A stretch of 14,305 bases of DNA from an uncultured Clostridia bacterium. Lineage in GTDB: Bacteria; Bacillota; Clostridia; TANB77; CAG-508. Positions within the stretch are counted from its first letter, which is position 1. Every line of letters starts with the position of its first letter. Of the stretch, positions 1 to 7,428 are shown piece by piece. The stretch is from assembly GCA_934121925.1 (NCBI GenBank), contig CAKOVK010000028.1, positions 1-14,305 of the forward strand, read 5' to 3'. The notes under the pieces were generated by a model. That model saw nothing but the letters and a program-made list of their open reading frames with translations. It ran no database searches and was not told where the DNA came from. Both the position numbers and the translations under genes were made by a program.

Positions 1-2
1 AA

Positions 3-2534
3 GATAGTTTTGAATACAGAGTAAACTATTACAAAGATAGCATAGCAGAAGCAAACTTCTTAGCAAAAGAAGAAGGAACAGCAGAATTTGGAAGCACAGT
101 GACAGCAGATGTAACAATACACATTCCAGAAGGATACAAATTTGAAGGAGCAGCACCAAGCAAACAAATAATAGCAGGAGAGAACATAATAAATGTAGTG
201 TATGTAAAAAGAACAGATTTAAGTTGCGTAATAAAATACTTCTATAATAATAGAGAAGTTTCAAATAGAAAAGAGACATTAAAAAATAAAACTCTAGGAG
301 AGCAAATAACTGAAGCACAAATACCTCAAAAAGCAGAATATGAAAATGAAATATACGAATTGAAAGAATATAAAACATTACAAGGTAATAGAAAATTGCC
401 ATTAACTGTACAAAGTAATGAAGCGCTAAATGTAATAGAGGTATATTATGTTAAGCCTATAATAAGTATAACAAAAACAAGTAACGCATATAAAGCAAAT
501 ACAAAAGAGTTAATAACAGATAACAAAGTACATGAGGGCGATGAAATTGAATATACTATTACAATAAGCAATAGAGGATTAGCAGAAGCTAACAATTTAA
601 GCATCAGAGATACAATAGATTTAACAAAAGTAGAAATAAATAAAATTGTAATAGATGACAAAGAACAACAAATTCCACAAAATGGAATAATAATATGGAA
701 TGGAAATGTTGCTGAAGGAGAACAACAAATAATAACAATAAGAGTAAAAGTAAAGACATTACCAGAAGGTTCAAATGGAGCAAAAATTGATAAGAATAAA
801 GTATATTTGAATAATGATACTCAAAATCCAATTGAAGACCAAAATGAGTACACAGTATTAAAAACAAATATAAAAACAGAAAAAACAAGTAAAGCATATA
901 CAAGTAATAATACGGAGATACAAAAAACTGAAACAAGAACAAAACTTCATGTAGGAGACTACATAGAATATACAATTAAAGTATGGAATACAGGAAATGA
1001 AGGAACTACAGTAACAATAAAAGATGAAGCACCAGATGGAACAAAGTATAAAAGTGGAGAACTAACAAAAACTGTTTACGTTCCAGCAAACACAGAATAT
1101 AAAGATGCAATAACAATGACATTTAAAGTAGAAGTTATACAATCAGGACTAGGAAAGGTTATAAAAAATACAGCTACAGTAGAAGAAACAAATGGAAACA
1201 AAAAAGAGCCAAAAGATCCAACAGAATATAAAGTAGTAGAGCCAGCAAAAATAATATTATCAAAAACAAGTAGTGTGGATAAGAACAATGGAACTGTTCC
1301 AATAGTTGAGTATGGAGACATAATAGAATATACAATAACAGCAAGAAATGATGGAGGCGAAGCTGGTACAGCTATAATAAAAGATGAAGACTTAAAGAAA
1401 GCAATCGATGATAAAAAAGTAGAGCTAAAAGAAATAAAAACAAGTGGAGTAACTTTAAAAGCATTGACTGAAGATGGAATAAGTTTAACTGTTGAAGCAA
1501 ATTCAGCAAAAACAATTGTATTTAAAGTAAAAGTAATTGCTAATGTAAATACTGAAATTATAAATGTTGCAACAGCAACAGGAACTGAAAATGAAAAAAC
1601 AGAACCAGTAAAAGCAAAAGTAGAAAAAACAGTAGATATGACAGAAAACAAAGAAAATACAAAAATTACAGGAAGTAACATAGTACTAGTGTTAGATAAC
1701 TCAGACAGTATGGAATGGAGCACATATGTTGTAACAAATAAAGTTTGCAAAGATCATTCGACAATCATAGGACACGGAGTAGGGCATTGCAAGCAAATAA
1801 ATGGAGTTTGGTATAAAACAGAAAAAAGAAATAGACTAGAATTAGCTAAAGAGGTTACAAATAAATTTATAGACATGATAGATTTACCAGAAACTAAAAC
1901 AGCTACAAGTTCAGCAATTACGGTGATTAAGTTTAACGGTGAGTCATCAGTGGTAGGAAAAGCAAATAATGCTAAAGAAGCAAATGAATTAAAAAATAAA
2001 GTTAATTCAATAGAAATTGAAGATTGTACAGTTATGGCAGATGCTCTTGAACTTGCAAGAGAAGAACTATTAAAACTAAAACAAGCTAATCCAAACAATG
2101 CAAATATAGTAATATTTGTAAGTGATGGAGAACCAAATGACCCAGATGATGTACCAGCTGCAGCAAGTAAATTAAAAGCAGTGCCTAATACAACTGTTTA
2201 CGCAGTTGCATTTGAAGCTGATATAGATATTTTGAAAAATGTAATAGCAACTCCAGGCAAATATTATACAACCGAAAATGTAGGAAGTTTAAGTGGAATA
2301 TTCCAACAAATTGTTAAAGAAAATGAAAAACCTAATAAATTTACAAAACAATCTGAAAATGGACAGATAGAATTAGTAAATTATGACGATTCTAAAAATC
2401 TCATAATAAAAGTAAATGGAAAAGCAATATCAAATCCAACACAAAAAATAATTAAAAAAGAAGGAAAAACTTATTTAGATTTAACAAAATTTGCAGCGAG
2501 TGACAAAATATCAATAGAATATTATATAAAGTAG
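3..2534 (+). CDS. Surface protein with MucBP-like, DUF11-like and C-terminal vWA domains (5' end outside window)
   Basis: The frame is open from base 3 with no stop, so the true start lies upstream. The internal GTG at 99 is probably not the start, because the residues before it (FEYRVNYYKD...) continue the same fold. 843 codons are visible. Residues about 1-70 and 71-155 resemble two MucBP-type repeats, each ending in a VVYVK or VYYVK strand. Three DUF11-like repeats follow at about 155-530, each with a GD-x-IEYTI motif and an N-x-G turn. A von Willebrand A domain follows at about 555-770, with a complete metal-binding site: DNSDS at 565-569, Thr676 in EDCTVMAD and Asp708 in SDGEPND. The tail is short and ends IEYYIK. 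No LPxTG sorting signal or C-terminal membrane helix is seen, so anchoring must be N-terminal, non-covalent or absent. By family, a role in adhesion or surface structure is likely, but the ligand cannot be inferred. A terminator follows directly. Confidence 0.85.
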   Translation, partial: DSFEYRVNYYKDSIAEANFLAKEEGTAEFGSTVTADVTIHIPEGYKFEGAAPSKQIIAGENIINVVYVKRTDLSCVIKYFYNNREVSNRKETLKNKTLGEQITEAQIPQKAEYENEIYELKEYKTLQGNRKLPLTVQSNEALNVIEVYYVKPIISITKTSNAYKANTKELITDNKVHEGDEIEYTITISNRGLAEANNLSIRDTIDLTKVEINKIVIDDKEQQIPQNGIIIWNGNVAEGEQQIITIRVKVKTLPEGSNGAKIDKNKVYLNNDTQNPIEDQNEYTVLKTNIKTEKTSKAYTSNNTEIQKTETRTKLHVGDYIEYTIKVWNTGNEGTTVTIKDEAPDGTKYKSGELTKTVYVPANTEYKDAITMTFKVEVIQSGLGKVIKNTATVEETNGNKKEPKDPTEYKVVEPAKIILSKTSSVDKNNGTVPIVEYGDIIEYTITARNDGGEAGTAIIKDEDLKKAIDDKKVELKEIKTSGVTLKALTEDGISLTVEANSAKTIVFKVKVIANVNTEIINVATATGTENEKTEPVKAKVEKTVDMTENKENTKITGSNIVLVLDNSDSMEWSTYVVTNKVCKDHSTIIGHGVGHCKQINGVWYKTEKRNRLELAKEVTNKFIDMIDLPETKTATSSAITVIKFNGESSVVGKANNAKEANELKNKVNSIEIEDCTVMADALELAREELLKLKQANPNNANIVIFVSDGEPNDPDDVPAAASKLKAVPNTTVYAVAFEADIDILKNVIATPGKYYTTENVGSLSGIFQQIVKENEKPNKFTKQSENGQIELVNYDDSKNLIIKVNGKAISNPTQKIIKKEGKTYLDLTKFAASDKISIEYYIK

Positions 2535-2543
2535 AGAAACAAC

Positions 2544-2590
2544 AAAAGTAGGAACAAGTCTTTAAATACTTGTTCCTACTTTTATAATCT
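2544..2590 (+). terminator. Rho-independent terminator after the vWA surface protein
   Basis: A perfect 16-bp inverted repeat (arms 2544-2559 and 2568-2583, 8-base loop) starts 10 bases after the stop codon. The arm core is AGTAGGAACAAGT. The right arm ends in TTTT followed by ATAAT. It separates the surface protein from the pyrH block. Confidence 0.85.
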
Positions 2591-2648
2591 ATATAAAAAA
2601 TTAAATATATAGCTAAATTATTAGGTTTTAATAAAGTCGAAATATAAA

Positions 2649-2657
2649 TGCTATAAT
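2649..2657 (+). promoter_or_regulatory. Possible extended -10 promoter (TGCTATAAT)
   Basis: TGC-TATAAT matches a consensus extended -10. No good -35 lies 16-18 bases upstream. It would give a leader of about 185 bases before pyrH. The AT-rich stretch 2591-2787 otherwise shows no gene or structured RNA that I recognise. Confidence 0.3.
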
Positions 2658-2788
2658 ATAATTTTAACATAATTTACATAAAATTGCAAACAGCTCAATT
2701 ATTAGTTTACTGTTTCTAATAAATATATCATCAAAAACTGAATAATAACAAACGAAATCTTGATTTATTAAAAAAATTAAAAAAACTC

Positions 2789-2818
2789 TTTCATTTATAT
2801 AACTATGTATGATAGAAT
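2789..2818 (+). promoter_or_regulatory. Putative pyrH-frr promoter
   Basis: The extended -10 TGATAGAAT occupies 2810-2818, with -10 hexamer TAGAAT at 2813-2818. A weak -35-like TTTCAT (2789-2794) lies 18 bases upstream. The same elements with the same spacing occur upstream of uppS at 4300-4329, which supports function. The predicted transcript starts about 25 bases before the pyrH start codon. Confidence 0.5.
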
Positions 2819-2847
2819 AATAAGGAAAATTTAAAGGAGTGTGTTTT

Positions 2848-3555
2848 ATGAAAGACATAGCATATAAAAGAGTACTTTTAAAATTAAGCGGTGAAGCTTT
2901 AGCTGGAGAAAGAAAAAATGGAGTAGATGCAGAAACTTTAGGAAAAATATGTGACAAAATAAAAGAAATAGTAGATATGGGAGTAGAAGTATCAATAGTA
3001 GTTGGAGGAGGAAACTTCTGGAGAGGAAGATATGGACATCAAATGGAAAGAACAACATCAGATTATATGGGAATGCTTGCAACAACAATTAATGGATTAG
3101 CTCTTCAAGATGCACTAGAAGCAAGAGGAATATACACAAGACTTCAAACTGCAATTGAAATGAGAGAAATAGCAGAACCATACATAAAAAGAAAAGCAAT
3201 AAAACATTTAGAAAGAGGAAGAGTAGTAATATTTTCTTGTGGTACAGGAAATCCATATTTCTCAACAGATACAGGAGCAGCATTAAGAGCAGCAGAAACA
3301 GATTCAGAAGTAATATTACTTGCAAAAACAATTGATGGAGTATATTCTGCAGATCCAAAAGAAGATCCAAATGCAGTAAAATATGATGAAATATCTTATT
3401 TAGATATATTAAATCAAGATTTGAAAGTAATGGACTCAACTGCAACATCACTTTGCAAAGATAATCAAATACCTTTAGTAGTATTTGGAATAGATGACCC
3501 TGAAAATATTGTTAGAATAATTAAGGGTGAGAGAATAGGAACATTAGTAAAATAA
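2848..3555 (+). CDS. pyrH: UMP kinase
   Basis: UMP kinase phosphorylates UMP to UDP with ATP in the cytoplasm, the committed step to pyrimidine nucleotides. The 235-residue protein has the usual bacterial PyrH length and belongs to the amino-acid kinase fold. Visible motifs are KLSGE at 12-16 (phosphate-binding lysine), GGGNFWRGR at about 53-61, DYMGMLATTINGLALQDALE, GTGNPYFSTDTGAALRAAE in the UMP-binding region, DGVYSADPK, and LKVMDSTATSLCKDN near the C-terminus. I chose the ATG at 2848 because AAAGGAG (2833-2839) lies 8 bases upstream. The in-frame GTG at 2839 overlaps that ribosome binding site. frr follows after 31 bases, probably on the same transcript. rpsB and tsf, the usual upstream neighbours, are absent. 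Confidence 0.97.
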   Translation: MKDIAYKRVLLKLSGEALAGERKNGVDAETLGKICDKIKEIVDMGVEVSIVVGGGNFWRGRYGHQMERTTSDYMGMLATTINGLALQDALEARGIYTRLQTAIEMREIAEPYIKRKAIKHLERGRVVIFSCGTGNPYFSTDTGAALRAAETDSEVILLAKTIDGVYSADPKEDPNAVKYDEISYLDILNQDLKVMDSTATSLCKDNQIPLVVFGIDDPENIVRIIKGERIGTLVK

Positions 3556-3586
3556 TTATAATTAAAAGAATAAAGGAGAGAATTTT

Positions 3587-4135
3587 ATGGAATTAAATCA
3601 TATTGAAGAAAAAATGAATAAAACAATTAGCGTTTTACAAGAAAATTTTGCAGAAGTAAGAGCTGGTAGAGCTAATCCTGCAATACTAAATAAAATAAAA
3701 GTAGATTATTATGGAACACCAACACCAATTAACCAAGTAGCTGGAATTTCAGTTCCAGAAGCCAGATTAATAGTAATACAACCATGGGATGCAAGTTTAT
3801 TAAAAGAAATAGAAAAAGAAATACTAAAAGCAGAAATTGGAATTAACCCAAATAATGATGGTAAAGTTATTCGTTTAGCATTTCCAGAACTAAATGAAGA
3901 AAGAAGAAAAGAATTAGTAAAAGAAATTAAAAAAATGGCTGAAGATTCAAAAGTGTCAATTCGTTCAATAAGAAGAGAAGCTATGGATGAAGCGAAAAAA
4001 TTACAAAAAGATAACCAAATGACAGAAGATGAACTAAAGGGAGCAGAAGAGCAAATACAAAAATTAACTGATGAAAAAATTGCTGAAATAGATAAAGTCC
4101 TAGCCGAAAAAGAAAAAGAAGTAATGAGTGTATAA
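3587..4135 (+). CDS. frr: Ribosome recycling factor
   Basis: RRF works with EF-G to split post-termination ribosomes in the cytoplasm. The 182-residue length is close to the usual 185. Characteristic segments are present: RAGRANPAILNKIKVDYYG near the N-terminus, PINQVAGISVPEARLIVIQPWD, the GINPNNDGKVIRLAFPELNEERR region, and the charged C-terminal helix with SIRSIRREAMDEAKK. The ATG at 3587 has AAAGGAGAG 6 bases upstream. It probably forms one transcript with pyrH and ends before the terminator at 4271. Confidence 0.97.
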   Translation: MELNHIEEKMNKTISVLQENFAEVRAGRANPAILNKIKVDYYGTPTPINQVAGISVPEARLIVIQPWDASLLKEIEKEILKAEIGINPNNDGKVIRLAFPELNEERRKELVKEIKKMAEDSKVSIRSIRREAMDEAKKLQKDNQMTEDELKGAEEQIQKLTDEKIAEIDKVLAEKEKEVMSV

Positions 4136-4234
4136 TCAGAACAAAGTGACTTAAGTTGCCATTTGCTGTCGCCGATTTGAGTTTCCGAATGAAATGAGGA
4201 AAATTCAAAGGTAATAGCAATTATAGCATTTTTA

Positions 4235-4267
4235 ATATACTAGGGAATGAGAAATTTCCTAGTATAT
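4235..4267. repeat. Small inverted repeat in frr-uppS spacer
   Basis: A perfect 10-bp inverted repeat, ATATACTAGG (4235-4244) and CCTAGTATAT (4258-4267), has a 13-base loop. It sits directly before the stronger terminator palindrome. It could be an accessory RNA hairpin or an operator-like palindrome; nothing decides between them. The preceding part of the spacer (4136-4234) is somewhat richer in GC than its surroundings and holds no recognised gene. Confidence 0.5.
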
Positions 4268-4270
4268 AAA

Positions 4271-4312
4271 AAAGCTTTTTGAAAATATTTTCAAAAAGCT
4301 TTCATTTTTTTC
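4271..4312 (+). terminator. Terminator after frr
   Basis: A perfect 15-bp inverted repeat (4271-4285 and 4288-4302, arm AAAGCTTTTTGAAAA) is followed by CATTTTTTTC. The loop is nominally 2 bases, so the top pairs will open. The stem is AT-rich. Its 3' side contributes the -35-like TTTCAT of the uppS promoter, so terminator and promoter overlap physically. Confidence 0.75.
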
Positions 4313-4329
4313 TAAGAATATGATAGAAT
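4300..4329 (+). promoter_or_regulatory. Putative uppS promoter
   Basis: TTTCAT (4300-4305), an 18-base spacer and the extended -10 TGATAGAAT (4321-4329) reproduce the arrangement before pyrH. The terminator T-run forms the promoter spacer. The predicted transcript starts roughly 30 bases before the uppS start codon. Confidence 0.5.
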
Positions 4330-4364
4330 TATATAAACAAAATAAAAATAAAAGGGGCTTAAAA

Positions 4365-5084
4365 ATGAAAGATATAGATAAAGAAAATTTACCAAAGCAT
4401 ATAGCCATAATAATGGATGGAAATAGAAGATGGGCAAAAAATAACGGACTTACAACAAGGGATGGACACAAGGCAGGAGCACAGGCTTTAGAGGATATAT
4501 CAAAATTTTGCAATAAAATAGGAATAAAATATTTAACAGTCTATGCGTTTTCGACGGAAAACTGGAAAAGGAGTAAAAAAGAAGTTTCTGCACTAATGGC
4601 AATACTTAAAATGCGAGTAGATGCGTTTATAAAAGAAAAAGACAAACAAAATATAAGAATAAGAGTAATAGGAGATATAAAAGGATTAACAAAAAGTTTA
4701 CAAAAATCTATAGAGAAAGCAATAGAAATGACAAAGAACAATACAGGATTAACTCTAAATATAGCATTTAATTATGGAGGAAGACCAGAACTTGTTAGAG
4801 CTACAAAATTAATTGCAGAAAAAGTAAAAAATAACGAAATAAGCATAGATGATATAAATGAACAATTGATTTCGGATAATTTATACACAGCAGGACAGCC
4901 AGATCCAGACTTGCTAATAAGAACAAGTAGAGAATTAAGAACAAGTAATTTCTTACCATGGCAATTAGTATATACAGAATTCTATTTCCCAGATAAGCAC
5001 TGGCCGGAATTTGGAGAAGAAGATTTGTTAGAAGCAATACGTGTATATCAAAAAAGAAACAGAAGATTTGGTGGCAGACCATAA
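4365..5084 (+). CDS. uppS: Undecaprenyl diphosphate synthase (cis-prenyltransferase)
   Basis: UppS extends farnesyl diphosphate with isopentenyl units to C55 undecaprenyl diphosphate, the lipid carrier for peptidoglycan and wall polymers. The 239-residue length is normal. HIAIIMDGNRRWAK at 12-25 holds the catalytic Asp18. Other family blocks are YAFSTENWKRS, IAFNYGGRPE, and the C-terminal RTS-x-E-x-R-x-SNF block with FYFPDKHWPEF. The ATG at 4365 is preceded by AAAGGGG (4351-4357) 7 bases away. An upstream in-frame ATG at 4320 overlaps the -10 and has no ribosome binding site. One oddity: residue 189 is Arg (AGA) where the family almost always has Gly (RTS-G-E). Arg192 and Ser194 of the diphosphate-binding region are kept. 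cdsA lies 77 bases downstream. Confidence 0.96.
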   Translation: MKDIDKENLPKHIAIIMDGNRRWAKNNGLTTRDGHKAGAQALEDISKFCNKIGIKYLTVYAFSTENWKRSKKEVSALMAILKMRVDAFIKEKDKQNIRIRVIGDIKGLTKSLQKSIEKAIEMTKNNTGLTLNIAFNYGGRPELVRATKLIAEKVKNNEISIDDINEQLISDNLYTAGQPDPDLLIRTSRELRTSNFLPWQLVYTEFYFPDKHWPEFGEEDLLEAIRVYQKRNRRFGGRP

Positions 5085-5087
5085 TAT

Positions 5088-5108
5088 GAAACAAATATAA
5101 CTTGTTTC
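5088..5108 (+). repeat. Small hairpin after uppS
   Basis: GAAACAA (5088-5094) and TTGTTTC (5102-5108) form a 7-bp stem with a 7-base loop, just after the uppS stop. No T-run follows, so it is not a convincing terminator. uppS and cdsA are probably co-transcribed. Confidence 0.4.
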
Positions 5109-5161
5109 AACGAAAAATTAAGAATGAACAATGAATAATTAAAAAATGGAAGGAAAATAGT

Positions 5162-5966
5162 ATGAAATTAAAAAGAATATTAAGTGGATTAATAGGTTTT
5201 CCAATTGTTGCATTAATTTTTATATATGGGAATACATATATAATAGATGCATTTGTATGCATAATATCAATTATAGCAATGTATGAGTACTTAAAATGCT
5301 TAAGTGTAGATTACAAACCAGTAAAATGGATAGCATATATACCATGTTTGATAATTCCATTTTTACATGTAATTCCAAAAGAATATCTATTAATGGCTTT
5401 TACAGTACTGCTATCGCTAGTAGTTATGCTACTTTTTATGAAAGTAATTGCAAGTAACATGAAAACTAGTATAAGTGATATTGCAGTAACACTTTTTGGA
5501 ATAATCTATATAACATTTTTTTTAGCTTTCATATCAATGCTATATGGAATGGAAAAAGGAAAATATTTAATTTGGTTTATACTAATTTCAGCATGGGGAA
5601 CAGATACCTTTGCATATCTTGTTGGAATGAAATTTGGAAAACATAAATTTAGTAAAATAAGTCCAAAAAAATCAAAAGAGGGATGCGTACGGAGGAACAA
5701 TCGGAGCAATATTAATATCTTTAATATATACATTCTGCATAAATAAATTTGGTGGATTATCAATTTCATATTTATATATAGGGCTAATAACAGCAGTACT
5801 TAGTGTTTTAAGCCAAATAGGAGATTTGTCAGCATCGACATTAAAAAGAACTGAAGGAATAAAAGACTTCGGAAACCTAATACCAGGACATGGGGGAATA
5901 TTAGATAGAATAGATAGCATAATATTCATATTACCATTTGCATATTTCTTGTTAAGTTTATTATAG
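5162..5966 (+). CDS. cdsA: Phosphatidate cytidylyltransferase, complete only with a +1 frameshift at CGG 5690-5692
   Basis: CdsA makes CDP-diacylglycerol from phosphatidic acid and CTP, feeding all phospholipid synthesis at the membrane. The first frame (176 codons, ATG 5162 after GGAAGG) has several membrane helices, then WGTDTFAYLVG, GKHKFSKISPKK and SKEG, all CdsA hallmarks. Reading on in that frame gives unrelated residues and a stop at 5744. Skipping one base at CGG (5690-5692) and resuming at GGA 5691 gives GGTIGAILISL and 91 more residues, ending at TAG 5964. This part contains the family signature in full: S-T-L-K-R, then KDFGNLIPGHGGILDRID. The joined product of 267 residues has normal CdsA length with nothing missing, so only one base separates the halves. 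Possible causes are programmed frameshifting, a recent mutation or a sequence error. The first seems best supported because polC breaks at the same codon. dxr, often next in this cluster, is absent. Confidence 0.9.
5678..5704 (+). other. Candidate programmed +1 frameshift site in cdsA (GUA-CGG-A)
   Basis: The P-site codon GUA is at 5687-5689 and the hungry codon CGG at 5690-5692, followed by A. Skipping C5690 gives GGA GGA ACA ATC and restores EG-CV-GGTIG. A Shine-Dalgarno-like GAGGG (5678-5682) ends 4 bases before GUA, roughly like the stimulator in prfB, but no equivalent exists at the polC site. By protein alignment alone the slip could lie anywhere from 5684 to 5690, giving CV, CY or AY before GG. 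The 3'-most option coincides with CGG. A second CGG-A (5702-5704) lies in the unshifted frame. Confidence 0.6.
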
Positions 5967-5973
5967 AGGTAGA

Positions 5974-6055
5974 TTGTAATTTGAACGAATGGGGACAGAC
6001 CCCTTTTGTTTAAATTAAAACAAAAGGGGTCTGTCCCCATTCGTTCAAATTACAA
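5974..6055. repeat. Palindromic GGGGACAGACCCC element, copy 1
   Basis: This is a perfect 38-bp inverted repeat, arms 5974-6011 and 6018-6055, with a 6-base AT loop. Each arm contains GAACGAAT followed by GGGGACAGACCCCTTTTG, far richer in GC than the surroundings. The inner 26 bases of each arm recur at 11757-11822. It fills the cdsA-rseP spacer where dxr is often found. It resembles REP or MITE-type dispersed palindromes, without an encoded transposase. As RNA it would form a very stable stem that could protect or uncouple the cdsA and rseP messages. There is no T-run for a canonical terminator. Confidence 0.9.
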
Positions 6056-6080
6056 TTTCCATAACTAAAAGGAGGCAAAA

Positions 6081-7346
6081 TTGATTTCATTTTTAATAAG
6101 TGCAATAAAAATAATATTTTTATTAGGATTTTTAATATTTATACATGAAAGTGGGCATTTTTTGATTGCCAAAGCTTGTAAAATAAAGGTAAATGAATTT
6201 GCAATAGGATTTGGTCCGACAATATGGAAAAAACAAGGAAAAGAAACAAAATATGCATTAAGACTTATACCACTTGGAGGTTTTGTAAATATGCTAGGAG
6301 AGGAAGAACGTTCTAATGAAGAAGGTTCTTTTAGTACGGCAAGTATTCCAAAAAGAATAGCTGTAGTCTTAGCAGGAGGAATTGTTAATATAATATTTGG
6401 ACTGCTAGTCTATTTTATATTGGTGTCATCTAGTGGAAACTATATTTCTACAACTGTAGATAGCACAGTAACAGGATATTCAGCAGAACAAGCAGGAATA
6501 AAACAAGGAGACCAAATCTTAAAAATAAATAATAAAAGAGTAAGATTAAAAAGCCAAATAGATGAGCAAATTCAGAGCTCTAATGGAAATAAAATAGTTG
6601 CTACAATTAAAAGAAACAATGAAATAAAAAAAATAGAATTAAGACCAACAGAAGAAAGCAAGAAAAATATAGGAATATATTTAGGAGCAACAGATAGCAA
6701 TTTAACTTCTGAAATAAAAGGAATATATCCAGGAGGACCAGCAGAAGTAGCCGGAATAAAAGAAGGAGATATCATTGTAAGAATAGATGGTACAGAATGC
6801 AAAAACGATCCATATAAGGTAGTAGAATTAATTTCAATAAGTCAAAATGAAAAAATGAACGTTGAAATAGAAAGAAAAGGGAAAATAATAGAATTAGAAG
6901 TAACACCAATAATACAAAAAACATATAAATTAGGAGTAACATTTGCATTATCAGATGAAACATTTATAAACAATGCATACTATGGATTTTGGGATACAAT
7001 AGATTTTTCAGTATCAATAATAGATAATATAAAGATGCTATTTAAAGGAAATGTAGGGATTGATCAGCTTACAGGACCAATAGGAATCTCAGAAGCTGTA
7101 TCTAAAACACAAGGCATAATGGAATTTGCATATATGCTAGCACTAATATCATTATCATTAGGAGTAACAAACCTACTTCCATTCCCACCACTAGATGGAG
7201 GAAAAGTTGTAATTTTAATAATAGAAGCAATAAGAAGAAGACCAATAAAAGAAAATATAGAAATAGGAATACAAATGGCAGGATTTTGTATACTTATAGG
7301 ATTATCAATATTTGTAACATATAATGATATATTAAGGATTTTTTAA
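6081..7346 (+). CDS. rseP: Site-2 intramembrane zinc metalloprotease RseP/RasP
   Basis: This membrane protease cleaves anti-sigma factors and signal-peptide remnants within the bilayer (regulated intramembrane proteolysis). The 421-residue protein starts with a membrane helix carrying the zinc motif HESGH (His22, Glu23, His26). It continues with the GFGP and PLGGFVNM segments typical of the family. Two PDZ domains follow, at about 125-195 and 205-290, each with a glycine-rich ligand loop (AGIKQGDQI and AGIKEGDII). The second metal-ligand motif, NLLPFPPLDGGK with Asp372, lies in a late helix. The start is TTG at 6081 with a strong AAAAGGAGG 5 bases upstream; no better ATG is in frame nearby. 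The start lies 25 bases after the palindromic element. Confidence 0.96.
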   Translation: MISFLISAIKIIFLLGFLIFIHESGHFLIAKACKIKVNEFAIGFGPTIWKKQGKETKYALRLIPLGGFVNMLGEEERSNEEGSFSTASIPKRIAVVLAGGIVNIIFGLLVYFILVSSSGNYISTTVDSTVTGYSAEQAGIKQGDQILKINNKRVRLKSQIDEQIQSSNGNKIVATIKRNNEIKKIELRPTEESKKNIGIYLGATDSNLTSEIKGIYPGGPAEVAGIKEGDIIVRIDGTECKNDPYKVVELISISQNEKMNVEIERKGKIIELEVTPIIQKTYKLGVTFALSDETFINNAYYGFWDTIDFSVSIIDNIKMLFKGNVGIDQLTGPIGISEAVSKTQGIMEFAYMLALISLSLGVTNLLPFPPLDGGKVVILIIEAIRRRPIKENIEIGIQMAGFCILIGLSIFVTYNDILRIF

Positions 7347-7357
7347 GGATTATAAAC

Positions 7358-7428
7358 TTATGAAGTGCGAAGTGAGAAGTATGATTATTTTTTTTCACAC
7401 CTCACACTTCCCACCTCGCACTTCATAA
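7358..7428. repeat. Imperfect palindrome of a second repeat type (GAAGTGCGAAGTG)
   Basis: Arms of 27 bases (7358-7384 and 7402-7428) pair except at three positions, all A opposite C. The first 13 bases pair perfectly (TTATGAAGTGCGA with TCGCACTTCATAA). The arms are built from short repeats of GAAGTG(A/C)GA. The element fills the rseP-polC spacer and ends 3 bases before the polC ribosome binding site. It looks like a dispersed non-coding palindrome unrelated to the GGGGACAG family. A T-run lies in its loop, not after the stem. Confidence 0.8.

Noticed and set aside
1076..1750. Long minus-strand open frame (about 224 codons) opposite the surface protein
   Set aside because: It lies wholly antisense to a well-supported gene, is low-complexity Ser/Phe/Val-rich, and has no convincing ribosome binding site. 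It is a shadow of a repetitive AT-rich gene.
4136..4234. Riboswitch or T-box before uppS
   Set aside because: The stretch is a little GC-richer than its surroundings, but I see no T-box sequence, no conserved riboswitch core and only weak pairing.
5162..5746. Treating cdsA as a truncated pseudogene
   Set aside because: All downstream catalytic motifs are intact in the +1 frame with no other damage, which is not the pattern of decay. The gene is normally essential. A sequence error remains possible.
5974..6055. Calling the GGGGACAG palindromes Rho-independent terminators
   Set aside because: The stems are strong but no T-run follows the right arm in either spacer copy. They are better described as dispersed palindromic repeats.
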